DNA of 64,000 nucleotides, from positions 1-64,000 of the forward strand of contig CAZTHK010000005.1 of the NCBI GenBank assembly GCA_964613215.1. The letters are read 5' to 3'. The notes beneath the pieces are model-generated. The model was not told the origin of the DNA and ran no database searches. It saw nothing but the letters and a program-made list of their open reading frames with translations. The translations under genes were made by a program, and so were the position numbers. Source of the DNA: CAZTHK01 sp964613215. Its GTDB lineage: Bacteria > Krumholzibacteriota > Krumholzibacteriia > Krumholzibacteriales > CAZTHK01. Below, in pieces: positions 55,735-64,000 of the stretch; position 1 is the first letter of the stretch, and every line of letters begins with the position of its first letter.

Positions 55735-56274
55735 ATGGAAGAAAAGTTGATCCGGCTGATAAGGAAAAGAAGGAGTATCAGAAAGTATAAACCGGACCCG
55801 GTATCGAGGGAATTGCTGGAAAAGTGCATGGAAGCGGTGAGATTCGCACCCTCCGCCTGCCATACCCAGGGATGGAGATTTATCATAACATCAGGGGAGA
55901 CTAAGGACCGGCTGGCAAATGAATCACTGGGAGGGGTCATAGTTCCCAACCGGTTTGCTTCCACCGCTCCGGTTATAGTGGTAATAGCAATGGATCTCGA
56001 CCTGATAACCCACCGCCTGGGAGGTACACTCAAGGGCAAGAGTTACCATGCAATGGATGCCGGTATTGCCGGAGAGCATTTTATCCTTCAGGCCACTGAG
56101 GAGGGACTAGGTACCTGCTGGCTGGGATGGTTCCACACCGGTAAGGTCAGAAAGATTCTGGAAGTCCCCGGGAGCTGGGATATTGCTGCCATGATTACGG
56201 TGGGATATCCGGACGAAAAGCCATCACCCCGGGCCAGGAAAACCGTCCAGGAAATATCTGAATTCAGAGATTAG
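55735..56274 (+). CDS. Nitroreductase-family FMN flavoprotein, second copy
   Basis: The 179-residue protein has the FMN motif RRSIRKYKPDPVS, RFAPSACHTQGW and the GLGTCWLGWF segment, and the C-terminal VGYPDEKPSPRARKTV. It is clearly related to the nitroreductase at 35.5 kb but only moderately similar. The ATG at 55735 follows CAGGAGG by 7 bases. It lies 64 bases after the ThyX-like stop and 33 bases before the ABC importer genes. Substrate unknown. Confidence 0.88.
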   Translation: MEEKLIRLIRKRRSIRKYKPDPVSRELLEKCMEAVRFAPSACHTQGWRFIITSGETKDRLANESLGGVIVPNRFASTAPVIVVIAMDLDLITHRLGGTLKGKSYHAMDAGIAGEHFILQATEEGLGTCWLGWFHTGKVRKILEVPGSWDIAAMITVGYPDEKPSPRARKTVQEISEFRD

Positions 56275-56307
56275 TTATCTGATACTATAAGAACTTGATC
56301 TTGACCC

Positions 56308-57216
56308 ATGGGCAATTTCAGCAAACTGATAATATATCTGATGTTCCCGGCCGTTGTTTTAACCGGTGTATCAGGAGAAGTTGGACATACTGGTGAAGAG
56401 GAGATGCGGTACCGCCGGATTGTTTCCCTTTCACCCAGTGTCACTGAAACCATGTTTAAACTTGGACTGGGGGAGAGGGTGGTGGGGGTTACCAGATTCT
56501 GTAAATATCCGCCCGGTGTAGAGGATATTGTAGAGGTGGGTGGATATCTGGATCCTAATTATGAGGCTATAGCTTCCCTCCGGCCGGATATGGTATTTGT
56601 TCTGCCCGAACAGGAGAAGGTGGGATCTTACCTGGACAGAATGGATATCAGTTATGTCACCGTGGATAACAAAAAGATCGAAGATATTCTCAGCACAGTT
56701 AAAATTATCGGAGAAACATGCGGAGCGGGGGAACGGGGGAGGAAGTTAGTAAAACGGTTAAAGCAGGAGATGGAAGAGGTAAGAAACAGAACCAGGGGTC
56801 TTCCTTCACCCCGGGTATTGATTTCGGTAGGCAGAAGTGGGGGGGAGGGGGAGTTAAACGGAATTTATGCTGCCGGAAAAGGAACCTACTATGACCAGCT
56901 CCTTGAATACGCCGGTGGAATTAACGCCTGCCGTACCAGCAGGGTATCGTATCCGGTAATCACTCTGGAAGGAATACTGGATTTGAAGCCGGATATCATT
57001 ATAGATATTGTATACAGCATGAAGAAGGATGGCCTGGATAGCAGCGACTTTCTGAAAGACTGGCAGTCCCTGATATCTTTCGGTGTTATACAGGATGATG
57101 ATATATATATACTGGATCAAGACTACTGGGTGATTCCCGGTCCCAGGTTTGTGAAGTTGCTCTATCATCTGGCTGGTATTCTGCACCCCCGGGTGAAATT
57201 GGAGATAGACCGGTGA
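56308..57216 (+). CDS. ABC-transporter substrate-binding protein, BtuF/FepB-like
   Basis: The 302-residue product has an N-terminal signal-like segment (MGNFSKLIIYLMFPAVVLTGVSG) and a Fe/B12-type binding fold: RRIVSLSPSVTETMFKLGLGERVVGVTRFCKYP, RPDMVFV, then GGINA and a C-terminal lobe. It binds cobalamin or an iron chelate in the periplasm. It is coupled to the ATPase gene, whose GTG overlaps its stop by 4 bases. No riboswitch is visible upstream, so the substrate is not decided. Confidence 0.88.
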   Translation: MGNFSKLIIYLMFPAVVLTGVSGEVGHTGEEEMRYRRIVSLSPSVTETMFKLGLGERVVGVTRFCKYPPGVEDIVEVGGYLDPNYEAIASLRPDMVFVLPEQEKVGSYLDRMDISYVTVDNKKIEDILSTVKIIGETCGAGERGRKLVKRLKQEMEEVRNRTRGLPSPRVLISVGRSGGEGELNGIYAAGKGTYYDQLLEYAGGINACRTSRVSYPVITLEGILDLKPDIIIDIVYSMKKDGLDSSDFLKDWQSLISFGVIQDDDIYILDQDYWVIPGPRFVKLLYHLAGILHPRVKLEIDR

Positions 57217-58001
57217 ATAACGCAATAGAAGTAGAAAATCTGAGTTTCCGGATAGATCAGAAGTTTATCCTCGACTCCGTATCCATGAATGTGGAAGAGG
57301 GCCAGTATGTATCCCTGATTGGACCCAACGGGGCCGGTAAGACCACACTGCTTGGATGTGTTATGGGGATAATTAAACCCTCAGGTGGTATTATCAGGGT
57401 GGAGGGAGATGATATACGCGATATCTCCCAGAGAGATCTGGCCTCCAGGATAAGTTATGTACCACAGAATGAGGGAAGGTTTATCCCTTTCCGGGTGAGG
57501 GATTTTGTGATGATGGGAAGATATCCCCATCTCAGTCCATTCACGTCGGTGAGTGAACGGGACAGGGCGATAGTACAGGAGGCACTTGAAATGACCGGTA
57601 CGGCAAAGCTGGGGGATAGATACATAAATACCCTCAGCGGAGGAGAGACTCAGCTGGTATTCATTGCAGCTGCTATTTCCCAGGGGTCCCGCATACTTTT
57701 GCTGGATGAAGTGACAACCTTTCTGGACCCCGGTCATAAGAGCACTGTGCTGAATATCCTGCGCCGGATCAACCGGAAGTTGGGCATCGCCATTGTTTCG
57801 GTAACCCATGATATAAACCATGCCCTGCTTTACAGTGAAATGGCAGTAGTGTTGAGGGGGGGAGGAGTAATGTTCCGGGGGAAGTCGGAGCTGCTGGCGG
57901 ACAACAGAATACTTAAAAAGGCCTATGACCATGAGTTTGAATTCATGAAACACCCCTCCATGGATAAGGTTATAGTTGCTCCGGATGCAGGTGAAAGATG
58001 A
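57213..58001 (+). CDS. ABC-transporter ATPase, BtuD/FepC-like
   Basis: The 262-residue protein has Walker A GPNGAGKTT (about 38-46), the signature LSGGE, Walker B LLLDEVTT and a switch His in VTHDIN. It belongs to the iron/cobalamin import class. It starts at GTG 57213 inside the previous stop and ends with a 4-base overlap with the permease. It powers the import with the FecCD-type permease. Confidence 0.93.
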   Translation: MNNAIEVENLSFRIDQKFILDSVSMNVEEGQYVSLIGPNGAGKTTLLGCVMGIIKPSGGIIRVEGDDIRDISQRDLASRISYVPQNEGRFIPFRVRDFVMMGRYPHLSPFTSVSERDRAIVQEALEMTGTAKLGDRYINTLSGGETQLVFIAAAISQGSRILLLDEVTTFLDPGHKSTVLNILRRINRKLGIAIVSVTHDINHALLYSEMAVVLRGGGVMFRGKSELLADNRILKKAYDHEFEFMKHPSMDKVIVAPDAGER

Positions 58002-59011
58002 ATACTTCAGAGAAGAGGGTATTTCTGTACATCATTCTATTTTTTGTAGCGGTGATGATTGTTTCACCTTATCTCGGCATCCAGAAAATATCTCCATGGG
58101 ATGTAACAGGGGGGGGAGAAGATGATATAAAAAGTGAAATATTCTGGAGATTACGGGTGCCCAGGGTGCTGGCGGCATTTGCCGCCGGAGCTGCCCTGGC
58201 GCTAAGCGGAATGGTGTTTCAGGCTATGTTCAGAAATCCGCTGGCCACCCCTTTCACTCTGGGAGTTTCCGCCGGGGCTGCTTTCGGGGCTGCCCTTTAT
58301 ATGAAACTGGGGATGGCTTTCTCCGTATTGTCTGTTCAAGGTGAATCTATCAGTGCATTCCTGGGGGCAATTCTCTCTGTGCTTCTGGTTTATGGACTGA
58401 CCCGCCTGAGAAGAGGTTTTTCCACCGCGGTTCTGCTTATAGCTGGAGTAGCTGTCAATTTTTTCTTCTCCAGCCTGATTCTATTCATTCAGTATCTCAG
58501 CGATTTCGCCGGTTCCTACCGGGTGATAAGATGGTTGATGGGAGGATTCGAGATAGTGGGTTACCGGTCGGTGTTTACCCTGCTGTTATTTCTGGGTATG
58601 GGTATGGTGGTGATACTTTTCCTGATCAGGGAACTCAACCTGCTAATGGTGGGAGAGGATATAGCAGCCAGCCGGGGAGTGGAGGTAAAATGGGTTAAAC
58701 TGTCTCTGTTTATAGCCGCTTCTGTTATGATTGGGGGAGTAGTGGCGGTATGCGGACCTATTGGGTTTGTTGGTATGATGGTTCCACATATCTGCCGGTT
58801 GCTGATAGGCTCGGATCATAAGTATCTGGCTCCTGTTTCGATTCTGGCCGGGGGTTCTTTCCTGGTACTTTGTGATGCATTCTCACGCCTGATAATAGCA
58901 CCCGCAGAGATCCCGGTTGGTATAATAACTGCGCTTCTGGGGGGACCATTCTTCATCTGGCTGCTGATAGGAAGATCCGGGAAGAGATGGATTTTCGACA
59001 GACAGTGGTAG
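57998..59011 (+). CDS. FecCD-family permease (BtuC-like)
   Basis: The 337-residue protein has about nine to ten spans and the family motifs WRLRVPRVLAAFAAGAALALSGMVFQAMFRNPLATPFTLGVSAGAAFGA and GFVGMMVPHICRLLIG. It forms the transmembrane channel of the importer. Its ATG overlaps the ATPase stop by 4 bases. Confidence 0.93.
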   Translation: MNTSEKRVFLYIILFFVAVMIVSPYLGIQKISPWDVTGGGEDDIKSEIFWRLRVPRVLAAFAAGAALALSGMVFQAMFRNPLATPFTLGVSAGAAFGAALYMKLGMAFSVLSVQGESISAFLGAILSVLLVYGLTRLRRGFSTAVLLIAGVAVNFFFSSLILFIQYLSDFAGSYRVIRWLMGGFEIVGYRSVFTLLLFLGMGMVVILFLIRELNLLMVGEDIAASRGVEVKWVKLSLFIAASVMIGGVVAVCGPIGFVGMMVPHICRLLIGSDHKYLAPVSILAGGSFLVLCDAFSRLIIAPAEIPVGIITALLGGPFFIWLLIGRSGKRWIFDRQW

Positions 59012-59123
59012 AATTAAATTGATCAAATTGCCGGCCGGCTGATAGTGGAATATTCTTCCTGACTCTTTAATAATTACAAAAAGTGGATATATTCCAGGAG
59101 AATAAAGAAGGTAATGATTACAG

Positions 59124-59211
59124 TGGTGCCGGAGGCGGGAGTCGAACCCGCATGGAGCAAAGCTCCGGGGGATTTTGAGTCCCCTGCGTCTACCAGTTTC
59201 ACCACTCCGGC
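59124..59211 (-). tRNA. tRNA-Leu (anticodon CAA)
   Basis: On the minus strand the gene begins GCCGGAG (59205-59211) and ends CTCCGGC plus discriminator A (59127) and an encoded CCA (59124-59126). A long variable arm and the anticodon stem GGGGA/TCCCC with loop CTCAAAA give anticodon CAA, Leu. The 85-nt body plus CCA fits a class II tRNA. Confidence 0.97.
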
Positions 59212-59245
59212 ACGGAGTTAAAGTATTTGTTATTTATCGACAGTG

Positions 59246-59923
59246 TCAAGGTATATCTCGGTGGGAGGGGGTGGAAGCCGTATTATAAGTCTTCTTGGCT
59301 CTGCAGGGACCCAGAATGGCGGAGAGAAGAATGGCATTCTGCAGGTTGGATCTGTTTTTCAGAAAGCTCTCCATATACCTGCGCTTTTCAGCAGAAGCCA
59401 TCTCCCTGCGTTGGGATAGAGATATAATCTCATCCCTCTGCCCGGTTATCTCCATGCGGGAAATAGGGCTGCCGGAAACCATCTCTTCAGCTTTTTCCAG
59501 CCGCTTGCGTTCATCCCCGCTGATACCTCTGGACTCCTCAAAACGGTCTTCGCTCCATCCTGTTTCCTCCCGGCGAGGATCGATGTTGGAGCGGCCTGAT
59601 GTTTCCCCGGCTATTCCTTCTGTACTCCCTTTACTCTCGAAGCGGTCTTCATCCCATCCACCGGTTTCACCGGCATACTCACGGCTGCTCCGCTGAGGCG
59701 GGGCAGATTTTCCCCTTGAGGTGGAATATGGCTGGTAGGGGGGTTCTTCATCCTCACCTGCGAAGTCCAGCTGCCCCAGGCGCTTTTCCATCTCTCCAAA
59801 GAAGTCTTCCCCATTCTTCTTTTTTTCTTCCTTTTTGTCCCCGGAAGAGAGGGAGCCGGCAACCCGCCTTATTATGTTGATCAGTATAAACCCTATTATC
59901 AGGACGATGATTCCGTCATTCAT
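59246..59923 (-). CDS. Membrane-anchored low-complexity protein in the nfeD-floA operon
   Basis: I do not recognise a named family. The 225-residue product has one N-terminal span (about residues 3-20), then a charged, low-complexity region with imperfect repeats ETGGWDEDRFESKG and EETGWSEDRFEESRG (about 86-131), a helical part, and a conserved-looking C-terminus NAILLSAILGPCRAKK. It follows floA after 3 bases. The position equals that of the third gene in Bacillus yqeZ-yqfA-yqfB operons, where the third gene is small, so it may be a FloA partner. Confidence 0.65.
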   Translation of the reverse strand: MNDGIIVLIIGFILINIIRRVAGSLSSGDKKEEKKKNGEDFFGEMEKRLGQLDFAGEDEEPPYQPYSTSRGKSAPPQRSSREYAGETGGWDEDRFESKGSTEGIAGETSGRSNIDPRREETGWSEDRFEESRGISGDERKRLEKAEEMVSGSPISRMEITGQRDEIISLSQRREMASAEKRRYMESFLKNRSNLQNAILLSAILGPCRAKKTYNTASTPSHRDIP

Positions 59924-59926
59924 TTC

Positions 59927-60922
59927 TTATTCCTCTTCGCCCTTACCACTTTCCCCGGATGGTCTGGCTATGGAACTTCTCATGCTGGTGTCCGCCTGGA
60001 TGTTCTTGAGGTTGTAATAGTCCATTATACCGAGGTTCCCGCTTCTGAATGCTTCGGCGATGGAACGGGGAATTTCCGCTTCCGCTTCCACCACCTTGGC
60101 ACGGTGTTCCTGAGTAAGTGCTTTCATCTCCTGTTCCCTGGCTACAGCCAGAGCCCTGCGTTCCTCCGCCTTGGCCTGGGCAATTCTCTTGTCCGCCTCC
60201 GCCTGATCGGTCTGCAGTTTAGCTCCGATATTATCTCCCACATCCACATCGGCAATATCTATGGAGAGGATTTCAAAGGCGGTTCCTGAATCCAGCCCCT
60301 TCTCCAGTATGTTTCTGGAGATATTATCCGGATTTTCCAGAACCTCTTTGTGAGTAGTGGTGGACCCTATAGTGGTAACTATTCCCTCACCAACCCGGGC
60401 AATTATGGTCTCTTCTCCGGCGCCCCCCACCAGCCTGTCAATATTGGCTCTCACCGTAACCCTGCTGGTGGCCTTAACCTGAATTCCGTCCATGGATACT
60501 GCAGCAATCATGGGGGTATTTATCACCTTGGGATTAACACTTACCTTGACCGCTTCCAGCACATCACGCCCGGCCAGGTCAATGGCTGTAGCTCTCTCGA
60601 AGGAGAGATCAATATTGGCTTTATCCGCAGAGATGAGCGAATTCACCACACTGGTAACATCACCTCCCGCCAGGAAATGTGCTTCCATCTTGTCGGTGTT
60701 CATCTTTAATCCCGCTTTAGTGGCAGCGATGATGGGACGAATTATCTTCTGGGGAGGCACCTTCCTGAGCCGCATACCCACCAGATCCCTGAATATTTTC
60801 AATTTTACTCCGGAGAAATATGCAGTTATGTAAAGCCCCAGAGGGATAAAGTAGAAGAACAGAATTAACAGTATTATTATCCCGATTACCATCAAGAAGA
60901 GACCTATTCCTGATATACTCAT
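59927..60922 (-). CDS. floA: Flotillin-like protein FloA (UPF0365)
   Basis: The 331-residue protein matches FloA: an N-terminal membrane hairpin (about 5-35), then FSGVKLKIFRDLVGMRLRKVPP, VVNSLISADKANIDLSFERATAIDLAGRDVLEAV and a long glutamate/alanine-rich coil near residue 240-290. FloA organises membrane microdomains. GGAGAAAA precedes the ATG. It is 33 bases downstream of nfeD and 3 bases upstream of the low-complexity gene. Confidence 0.95.
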   Translation of the reverse strand: MSISGIGLFLMVIGIIILLILFFYFIPLGLYITAYFSGVKLKIFRDLVGMRLRKVPPQKIIRPIIAATKAGLKMNTDKMEAHFLAGGDVTSVVNSLISADKANIDLSFERATAIDLAGRDVLEAVKVSVNPKVINTPMIAAVSMDGIQVKATSRVTVRANIDRLVGGAGEETIIARVGEGIVTTIGSTTTHKEVLENPDNISRNILEKGLDSGTAFEILSIDIADVDVGDNIGAKLQTDQAEADKRIAQAKAEERRALAVAREQEMKALTQEHRAKVVEAEAEIPRSIAEAFRSGNLGIMDYYNLKNIQADTSMRSSIARPSGESGKGEEE

Positions 60923-60955
60923 TTTTCTCCATCCTTTGATTCAGGGTTAAAGTTT

Positions 60956-62290
60956 CTAAGCCAGATCCACAACGATTCTGTATCCCTCCACTCGAATAAC
61001 CTTTATCCTTGAGTTCTTCTGAATATAACCGCCCTCCGTTACCACTGAATACTTGGAGCCGTCTATCAGGGCGGTGCCCGAAGGACGAAGCATGGTAACT
61101 GAGACCCCTTCCTTACCCAGCAGTGATTCATAGGTATCCGGAGATGAGCGGTAACCCTCTGCACCGCTCTCCGAAGTATTGAGTATCAGATGCTGGAAAG
61201 GAGTAAAACGGGGAAGTTTTCTGATCAACACCATAATTACGGCAAAGGAAACGATAAATGATATGGCCAGGATTTTAATAGCGGATACAAAATCACTGAC
61301 CACAGTAAACCGGCCGATAAGACTCAGAAAGAGGCTGGCCACTATACAGATTATTCCCATAATTCCCACCACTCCGAATCCCGGGATAACAAAGAATTCC
61401 ACCAGCAGCAGTCCGAGCCCTACGATAAACAGGAGTATTTCCCACCACCCGGCTATATTCACAATATACTGGCTTCCGAAGAAGAGTATCAATGCAATAA
61501 GGGCTATTGCCCCCGGCAGACCCAGCCCGGGAGTCTTGAATTCCAGGAATATTCCCAGAATGGCTATGGTAATCAGTATGCTGCTGACCATAGAGGTGGT
61601 AAGGAACCCGGCCAGTTTCTCTGAAGCATTCATCTCGGCCACGCTGGTGACAGCAGAAGAAAGGCCCTGGTCGGTCAGGAGTTCCTGGAGGTCCTTCACA
61701 GTCTTATCGGCTATCCCGAGTTCCAGTGCTTTGGAGGTGGTAAGGGTAAGTAACTTGCCCTCATCGATTACTCCTTCTATCTCGATAGAGGGATCCGCAA
61801 AAGCTTCCGCCACATCGCCCCTCCGGTTGTTTTTCTCCGCGGTGGAACGGAGTTCCGTCCGCCAGTAGGAGATAACCTTTTCACTGACCTCGCCCTTGCT
61901 CATCCCCATACCCATGGAGACAGGTTTGGCTGCTCCTATGGTCGAGTTAGGGTGCATATAGATGCGGTCGGCGGCAAGAGATATAAGTGCCCCCGCCGAT
62001 ATGGCCCTCTTGTCGATGAATGCGGCGGTTGGTATATTCGAATTCAGTATTGCATCACGAATGGCAACGGCAGCATCCAATCTTCCGCCAAAGGTGTTAA
62101 TACGGTATATGATCAGATCATAACCCTCTTCGGCCGCCTGGCCGGTAGCCCTCTGGATGAATGGAGCCAGCCCAAGCTGAATCTCGCCCTTCACCGGGAT
62201 AACCAGCACTCCGGCACCGCTCAAACCCTGATCCCCTGCAGCGGTGACGGCGAAGAATAATATTATCCATAAAATAATTAATCTTTTCAT
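60956..62290 (-). CDS. NfeD-family membrane-bound serine protease
   Basis: The 444-residue protein has a signal (to about residue 20), a ClpP-class protease domain with NTFGGRLDA, Ser98 in RAISAG and Lys122 in TIGAAKP (Ser-Lys dyad), several membrane spans (about 230-350) and a C-terminal OB-like NfeD domain (about 385-444). It probably cleaves proteins associated with the FloA microdomain. It is the first gene of the three-gene operon. Confidence 0.93.
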   Translation of the reverse strand: MKRLIILWIILFFAVTAAGDQGLSGAGVLVIPVKGEIQLGLAPFIQRATGQAAEEGYDLIIYRINTFGGRLDAAVAIRDAILNSNIPTAAFIDKRAISAGALISLAADRIYMHPNSTIGAAKPVSMGMGMSKGEVSEKVISYWRTELRSTAEKNNRRGDVAEAFADPSIEIEGVIDEGKLLTLTTSKALELGIADKTVKDLQELLTDQGLSSAVTSVAEMNASEKLAGFLTTSMVSSILITIAILGIFLEFKTPGLGLPGAIALIALILFFGSQYIVNIAGWWEILLFIVGLGLLLVEFFVIPGFGVVGIMGIICIVASLFLSLIGRFTVVSDFVSAIKILAISFIVSFAVIMVLIRKLPRFTPFQHLILNTSESGAEGYRSSPDTYESLLGKEGVSVTMLRPSGTALIDGSKYSVVTEGGYIQKNSRIKVIRVEGYRIVVDLA

Positions 62291-62409
62291 AATCTGACCC
62301 TGTAGGGAAATCTATTTCTTTTTGCCGATTTAGTCAATAGTATTCTATTCAACTGCAGTAATATGAATAATAATCATTTAATTATAAGGAGCAACATCCG
62401 AAAATTAAC

Positions 62410-62437
62410 TTGACGAGGGTTTAGATATTGATAATAT
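62410..62437 (+). promoter_or_regulatory. Candidate promoter of tRNA-Ala
   Basis: TTGACG (62410-62415) and TAATAT (62432-62437) are 16 bases apart. The -10 matches four of six. The predicted start is about 14 bases before the tRNA. Confidence 0.45.
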
Positions 62438-62456
62438 CAGTAAGGAAAGAAAGGTT

Positions 62457-62532
62457 GGGGTTGTAGCTCAGCTGGGAGAGCGCTTGTCTGGCAGACAAGA
62501 GGTCACGGGTTCGATCCCCGTCAACTCCACCA
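62457..62532 (+). tRNA. tRNA-Ala (anticodon GGC)
   Basis: Acceptor GGGGTTG (62457-62463) pairs with CAACTCC (62522-62528) including one G-U pair; discriminator A and CCA (62530-62532) are encoded. The anticodon stem CTTGT/ACAAG holds loop CTGGCAG, giving GGC. A run of eight T follows at 62534-62541. Confidence 0.97.
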
Positions 62533-62618
62533 TTTTTTTTATTGTCATTAAATTTATATGGAGTAGAATTAGCGGGTGACTGAGATGGATACAGAATTGA
62601 TAAGGGGAGTGATCAACC

Positions 62619-64000
62619 GTGAATAAAGAAAGGTTTCCGTCAGTACTGTATATATTTGAGGATGCTCGCTTCCCCAACTTTTTTCCCCTCTCCCTCTACA
62701 AACCGGTATATGATCTCAGAATCGGGATGGAAAACCTGGGCAGCAGGTTAATATATGATCTGGATCCGGACAGGGTGGTTTATCTTTGCCGTCCCTATCT
62801 GGCCAATACTCTCTCCGAAGACCGGGAACAGCAGAAGGTGGAAAAGCCCTTTCAGGTAAACCGGGCCGAAGATTCCGAAGCACTATTCCTGAATGGCCGT
62901 TTGCTGACCCTCCAGGATGAACTTGGTGAAATGCTTCAGAAACTGGAGAAGAACACCCTGTTTCATAAAAACGGCAGGACAGTGGCGGCATGGCTGGATA
63001 AGGACAAAGTTGCACCATTAGTGGAATATATCATGGAGCCTCTGTCGGATGAAAATATTACCCGGATTCTACAGATGATCGGAGGGAAAATCGGCGGGCC
63101 TGATTCCGGAAAAGGAAAGGTTGAGAATGAAGATGATGGAAAGATAAATGGTATAGTGGAGTGGGGAGGGAAAAATGGAATTAACATCAGAGAAACAGGT
63201 ATTACCCTGCTTTCGCATGTGTGGCAGTTGATTGGCAACAATGCCAGATGTATAAAGGATGACTACCAGAAGAATCCGCTGAGAGGAACCGCTCCCGAAA
63301 GTGAATTGTTCAAGGGTGTTAATATGATAAACGAGGAAGACATTGTTATTGGATCCGAGGTGGAGGTCAGGTCGGGGACCGTTCTGGACGCATCGGATGG
63401 CCCGGTGATAATAGACAGCAGTGTTATAATCGAACCCAATGCCATAATATTCGGTCCCTGTTTTATAGGTAAAAATTCAGTAATCAGGGGCGGGGCAAAA
63501 ATTGGCCAGGGTACCACCATAGGTGATTATTGCAAGATAGGGGGTGAGGTGGAGGAGACCATAATATCCTCCTACACCAATAAGCAGCACGAAGGTTTCC
63601 TGGGCCATTCATATATCGGATCGTGGATTAATATGGGGGCCGGTTGCTGTAACAGCGATCTCAAGAATAACTATGATCATATAGAGGCCTGGAGTGCCGG
63701 TAAGATAAGAAAAACGGGCAGGAGGTTTCTGGGTGCGGTAATCGGGGATCACTCCAAGGTTGCTATAAATACAAGGATTAATACCGGGACGGTTATAGGA
63801 TTCTGTTCCAATGTGATCCCGCTGGGTTTCACTCCCAAATTCATACCCAGTTTCACCTGGAATATGGAGCCTGAGTTCGATGAGTATCAGCTGGACAAGG
63901 CGATATCTACAGCAGAGATAATGATGGACAGAAGGGGAATAGAATTATCACCCGCCTTTGAAGACCTGTTCACTTACATCTATAAATCCTGCAGGCAGAG
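62619..64000 (+). CDS. GlmU-like sugar nucleotidyltransferase / left-handed beta-helix protein, 3' end outside window
   Basis: The frame opens at GTG 62619 after GGGGAG and stays open to the window edge (460 codons). The start VLYIFEDARFPNFFPLSLYKPVYDLRIG is the style of the GlmU N-terminal-like nucleotidyltransferases found in Bacteroidetes. Hexapeptide repeats follow (IDSSVIIEPNAIIFGP, KIGQGTTIGDYCKIGG) and then GHSYIGSWINMGAGCCNSDLKNNYDHI, close to the acyl/uridyl-transferase beta-helix end. The product is likely a sugar-1-phosphate nucleotidyl- or acetyltransferase. The C-terminus is not seen. Confidence 0.85.
   Translation, partial: MNKERFPSVLYIFEDARFPNFFPLSLYKPVYDLRIGMENLGSRLIYDLDPDRVVYLCRPYLANTLSEDREQQKVEKPFQVNRAEDSEALFLNGRLLTLQDELGEMLQKLEKNTLFHKNGRTVAAWLDKDKVAPLVEYIMEPLSDENITRILQMIGGKIGGPDSGKGKVENEDDGKINGIVEWGGKNGINIRETGITLLSHVWQLIGNNARCIKDDYQKNPLRGTAPESELFKGVNMINEEDIVIGSEVEVRSGTVLDASDGPVIIDSSVIIEPNAIIFGPCFIGKNSVIRGGAKIGQGTTIGDYCKIGGEVEETIISSYTNKQHEGFLGHSYIGSWINMGAGCCNSDLKNNYDHIEAWSAGKIRKTGRRFLGAVIGDHSKVAINTRINTGTVIGFCSNVIPLGFTPKFIPSFTWNMEPEFDEYQLDKAISTAEIMMDRRGIELSPAFEDLFTYIYKSCRQ

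Noticed and set aside
55735..56274. Second nitroreductase as BluB (dimethylbenzimidazole synthase) linked to the B12-like importer
   Set aside because: It lies near an importer of possible cobalamin type, but the sequence matches ordinary nitroreductases and no riboswitch or cob genes support it.
1..64000. Insertion sequences, prophage genes or integrase
   Set aside because: No transposase, integrase or phage structural motif was found on either strand.

Overview
The window reads as a contiguous chromosomal segment of a Gram-negative, probably anaerobic bacterium of roughly 48-50% GC. Outer-membrane and envelope genes are plentiful: TonB, three lipoproteins with lipobox cysteines, beta-barrel proteins and an Omp85-like fusion. 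A GWxTD/TPR lipoprotein, a DUF2723 membrane protein, an SDR-type threonine dehydrogenase and a Bacteroidetes-style GlmU-like nucleotidyltransferase together point to the FCB superphylum or a neighbouring candidate phylum; this placement is inference. No insertion sequence, prophage, CRISPR array or rRNA operon is visible. Three tRNA genes (Glu-UUC, Leu-CAA, Ala-GGC) are present.

Layout. 1-9.8 kb: lipoprotein M3 peptidase, DUF2723 protein, YjbQ, a large exported beta-propeller, a YbhN-type membrane protein and a rhomboid protease. 10-13 kb: a DnaE-family protein whose polymerase active site looks destroyed, then tRNA-Glu. 13-20.7 kb: FAH-fold hydrolase and SDR (overlapping), a second HEMGH metallopeptidase, the threonine-to-glycine pair Tdh-Kbl, and NAD synthetase. 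20.9-26.2 kb: membrane pyrophosphatase, YchF, archease and RtcB. 26.3-36.4 kb: radical SAM protein, secreted propeller-transglutaminase, gamma-glutamyltransferase, an exported repeat protein with a FlgT-like partner, two tandem secreted paralogues of an unrecognised family, TonB, PgsA and a nitroreductase. 36.4-46.1 kb: GWxTD/TPR lipoprotein, HD-GYP protein, response regulator, HAMP-like membrane protein, DUF116, EamA transporter, DUF454 and a TPR lipoprotein. 46.5-49 kb: hypABCD. 49-51 kb: hflKC. 51-54 kb: a metallopeptidase/propeller/barrel fusion. 54-56 kb: a double-domain ThyX and a second nitroreductase. 56.3-59 kb: a BtuFDC/Fep-like ABC importer. 59.2-62.3 kb: nfeD-floA plus an unrecognised membrane protein. 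62.6 kb to the end: a GlmU-like gene running off the window.

How the genes fit together. Several short operons are supported by overlaps or tiny gaps: FAH-SDR; Tdh-Kbl; archease-RtcB (RNA repair and ligation); hypA-B-C-D ([NiFe] hydrogenase maturation, but without hypE, hypF or hydrogenase subunits here); hflK-hflC; the ABC importer; nfeD-floA-unknown; and PgsA-nitroreductase. A Na+- or H+-pumping pyrophosphatase and hydrogenase maturation genes fit an energy-limited anaerobic lifestyle. The clearest departures from routine annotation are the degenerate DnaE, the split-motif double ThyX, the tandem secreted family at 32.6-34.0 kb, and the peptidase-propeller-Omp85-like fusion. Functions are assigned from motifs read by eye; no database search was run.
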